Shown: piece by piece, positions 4,248-6,330 of the stretch | Numbering within the stretch: the first letter of the stretch is position 1 | How the letters are laid out: each line of letters starts with the position of its first letter | Assembly (NCBI GenBank): GCA_027081375.1 | Contig: JALWKR010000076.1 | Span: forward strand, 1 to 6,330 | DNA: 6,330 nt | Direction of reading: 5' to 3' | DNA from: Persephonella sp. | GTDB lineage: Bacteria > Aquificota > Aquificia > Aquificales > Hydrogenothermaceae | Position numbers and translations under genes: made by a program | The notes under the pieces: model-generated | What the model saw: only the letters and a program-made list of their open reading frames with translations | Told to the model about the DNA's origin: nothing | Databases searched by the model: none

Positions 4248-6088
4248 AGAAAGTACTGGCACTTACACTCCTAAGTGGTTTTCTACTTAAGGAACCAGTT
4301 TACTCTTTTGAAAACTGTTATTTACTATTTGAAAAGGAAAGATACCTAGAGAGTTTTAAATGTATGCAGAAAGTACCTGATTATTTTTCTCCCTACAAAG
4401 ATTACTTTGCTCTTTTGTCTGCTGACATAATAGATTTAGACATTCTTCCTTTAGAGAGAAAACTCCAACAAGAAAATAATTTTGCAATAAGTCATTATGC
4501 TTATCTATACTTAGCAAAGAAATACCTAAACGAAAATCTTTATAAATCTTATCTATACATAAGAAAAGTAGACCCTAAAGCTCTAAAGAAAGAGGATATT
4601 CCTTTTTATCTGTATCTAAAAAGTCAGATATTTAAGGAAAAGGGTTTAGTAGATGAAGCAGAAAGGATAGAAAAAAATCTAGCATTAAAATACCCTTATG
4701 ACAGATTTTACGGATATAAAACCCTTTTGAAACTTATTCCTTCCCTTGTAGATGAAGAGATATTTCAGGCAATAGATATTCTTTTAAAGAAAAGAATGCC
4801 TAAAAGAGCCTCTTATCTTCTTGCGTATATAGATGAGTCTCCTAAAAAGGATTATTACAAAATAAGGATATACTCAAAGCTAAAAAAATATAAAACAGTT
4901 AAAAAGCTTTTAGCAAAAATAGATAAAAATCATCCATTCTATAAAAAACTTCTTGGATATAAAGTTAGCTATGCATACGGGAAGAAAAAGAAAGCAGAAA
5001 TTCTTAATGAAATGAAAAAATTAGGGCTTAAAGAGAAAGCTAACAAGATAGCAAGAGGATATATGCGTTCTGCTTTTTATAGAAGAGATAATAAAAGTTT
5101 TTACTTTTATGCATCTTTAATTGATAATGATTCAAAGGCTTACTCAGATAAAGTATGGTTTACATTTTTAAATAAATACAGATCTAAAGACTACCTTGGA
5201 GCATATCTATACCTTTCAGAAAAGCAGGATGTCTTCTCTAAAAAAGAAAAAAATAAAATTAATTACTGGCTTTATCTTACCCTTAGACATATAAACAAAA
5301 GTAAGGCTTTTAGATATCTTTATAAAGCCTCAAACTCTGATTATACTGACTTTTATAAAGTTTTAGCACAAGAAAAGATAAAAATAAGAAAGGTTTCTTT
5401 TAGACTTTATAAACCTTGGGAGGAAAATGTTTACCTTGATAAAAACTTTAGACTTATTGAGTATTTAAAAAACTCTAATCTTTATGACTATGCATATCTA
5501 GAAGCTGATTACATAAGAAGAAAATCAAAAGATATTAATACATACTTAAAACTTTCTGTTGTATTTCCAGAGAAAACAGCATGGTATTTTAGTAAAAAGC
5601 ATTTTAGAGCTGATAAAGCATATCCAAAACCTTTTATTGATATAGAAAAAGATAATCTTGTTTATGCAGTTATGAGACAGGAAAGTTTTTTTAACAAGTA
5701 TGCCCTTTCTTATGCTAACGCTGTGGGACTTATGCAGATAATGCCTTCTACAGGAAGATGGATAGCAAAAAAATTAGGAGATAAAGATTATTCCCCTTAT
5801 AAACTTTTTGAACATAAGAGAAACATAAGATACGGAAAATGGTTTTTAGATTATCTTCTTAAGATATTTAAAGGAAATAAGTTTTATGCGATTGCTGCTT
5901 ACAACGGTGGTGGTGTAATAGTTAGAAAGACAATAAAGAAAAACAGAATAACTGATCCAGCAGAGTTTGTTGAGTTTATGCCATATCTACAGACAAGAAA
6001 TTATGTGAAAAAAGTTTATACTAATTATGTTATATACAAACAGCTAGAGAAGGAAAATGTTTACAGGGCTTATAGAAGAAGTTGGTAA
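4244..6088 (+). CDS. Periplasmic soluble lytic transglycosylase, SLT/GH23 family
   Basis: A 614-residue exported enzyme expected to cleave the MurNAc-GlcNAc bond of peptidoglycan with formation of a 1,6-anhydro end. The N-terminus is a signal peptide (MKKVLALTLLSGFLL, cleavage probably near residue 21). Residues about 22-465 are Tyr/Lys-rich alpha-helical repeats, matching the superhelical ring of Slt70-type enzymes. The catalytic domain (about 470-600) shows E480 in AVMRQESFF, the GLMQIMPSTG motif (495-504), the AAYNGG motif (551-556) and a C-terminal TRNYVKKVYTNY segment. Length is close to Slt70. The start overlaps the kinase stop by 4 bp with only a weak Shine-Dalgarno, suggesting translational coupling. 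The last ten residues (VYRAYRRSW region) are encoded in the stretch that also encodes the start of ribE in another frame. Confidence 0.93.
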   Translation: MKKVLALTLLSGFLLKEPVYSFENCYLLFEKERYLESFKCMQKVPDYFSPYKDYFALLSADIIDLDILPLERKLQQENNFAISHYAYLYLAKKYLNENLYKSYLYIRKVDPKALKKEDIPFYLYLKSQIFKEKGLVDEAERIEKNLALKYPYDRFYGYKTLLKLIPSLVDEEIFQAIDILLKKRMPKRASYLLAYIDESPKKDYYKIRIYSKLKKYKTVKKLLAKIDKNHPFYKKLLGYKVSYAYGKKKKAEILNEMKKLGLKEKANKIARGYMRSAFYRRDNKSFYFYASLIDNDSKAYSDKVWFTFLNKYRSKDYLGAYLYLSEKQDVFSKKEKNKINYWLYLTLRHINKSKAFRYLYKASNSDYTDFYKVLAQEKIKIRKVSFRLYKPWEENVYLDKNFRLIEYLKNSNLYDYAYLEADYIRRKSKDINTYLKLSVVFPEKTAWYFSKKHFRADKAYPKPFIDIEKDNLVYAVMRQESFFNKYALSYANAVGLMQIMPSTGRWIAKKLGDKDYSPYKLFEHKRNIRYGKWFLDYLLKIFKGNKFYAIAAYNGGGVIVRKTIKKNRITDPAEFVEFMPYLQTRNYVKKVYTNYVIYKQLEKENVYRAYRRSW

Positions 6089-6330
6089 GGTAAAGGAAAT
6101 TAATAGAAAAGTAGACGGAATAAATGTTTCTATAGAAGCGAAAAATATATTAGAGGATATCAAAATTGGAGATAGTGTTGCTGTAAACGGTGTATGCCTT
6201 ACAGTAGTTTCCCTTTCAGATAGAGGATTTTCATTTGACGTTTCAAAAGAAACATTAGACAGGTCAAACTTAAAATTTTTAAAAATTGGAGAATATGTAA
6301 ATTTAGAAAGGGCTTTAAAGGTTTCAGATA
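6057..6330 (+). CDS. ribE: Riboflavin synthase alpha chain, N-terminal part, truncated by window edge
   Basis: This frame begins MFTGLIEEVGKV, the hallmark N-terminus of riboflavin synthase, and stays open for 91 codons to the right edge. Further signatures are the VAVNGVCLTV segment (residues 41-50, with C47 matching the active-site-region Cys of the E. coli enzyme), FDVSKETL (60-67) and the GEYVNLERAL segment (78-87). It covers the first of two lumazine-binding barrels; the full protein is usually about 200-220 residues. The enzyme converts two 6,7-dimethyl-8-ribityllumazine molecules into riboflavin and a pyrimidinedione in the cytoplasm. The ATG lies inside the transglycosylase gene, giving a 32-bp overlap in a different frame. 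AAGGA (6050-6054) precedes it with an unusually short 2-nt gap. The gene is also called ribC or ribB in some species. Confidence 0.95.
   Translation, partial: MFTGLIEEVGKVKEINRKVDGINVSIEAKNILEDIKIGDSVAVNGVCLTVVSLSDRGFSFDVSKETLDRSNLKFLKIGEYVNLERALKVSD

Overview
The window is AT-rich (roughly 30% GC by eye), with Lys/Glu/Ile-rich proteins and closely packed genes. Together with an Rpn-family gene, a two-component pair whose sensor carries a Cys-cluster HAMP insert, and a riboflavin synthase gene overlapping a lytic transglycosylase gene, this suggests a thermophilic Aquificota bacterium, perhaps a Sulfurihydrogenibium-like Hydrogenothermaceae. That placement rests on general resemblance, not on a search.

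Layout. (1) 1-319, minus strand: the 5' part of a membrane GT-C glycosyltransferase of the PMT_2/ArnT type, cut by the left edge, with an extended -10 promoter so close to the ATG that its mRNA looks leaderless. (2) 320-520: a divergent intergenic region with promoter-like elements on both strands and inverted repeats in the leader of the next gene. (3) 521-748: a 75-residue antitoxin-like protein. Its stop overlaps the ATG of a 33-codon reading frame that begins like a PIN-domain toxin (MKIVIDT) and then collapses, so this appears to be an orphan antitoxin with a decayed toxin. (4) 981-1667: a PhoB/OmpR-type response regulator. (5) 1752-2582: an Rpn-family PD-(D/E)XK nuclease with a poor TTG start and, inside the gene, a very strong Shine-Dalgarno sequence plus in-frame ATG at 2355. 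(6) 2676-4247: a membrane histidine kinase with a four-cysteine insert in its HAMP domain. (7) 4244-6088: a periplasmic SLT-type lytic transglycosylase, overlapping the kinase by ATGA. (8) 6057-6330: the 5' part of riboflavin synthase (ribE), overlapping the transglycosylase by 32 bp and cut by the right edge.

How they fit together. The regulator and kinase probably form one two-component system, now separated by the Rpn gene. The kinase, transglycosylase and ribE are linked by start/stop overlaps and are probably co-transcribed. The most interesting candidate is the Rpn gene: its architecture fits a nuclease whose own 3' end encodes a 75-residue C-terminal protein that could act as an intragenic antitoxin. 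With the decayed antitoxin/PIN pair at 521-846, the left half of the window looks like a small defence or toxin accessory patch around a signalling operon.
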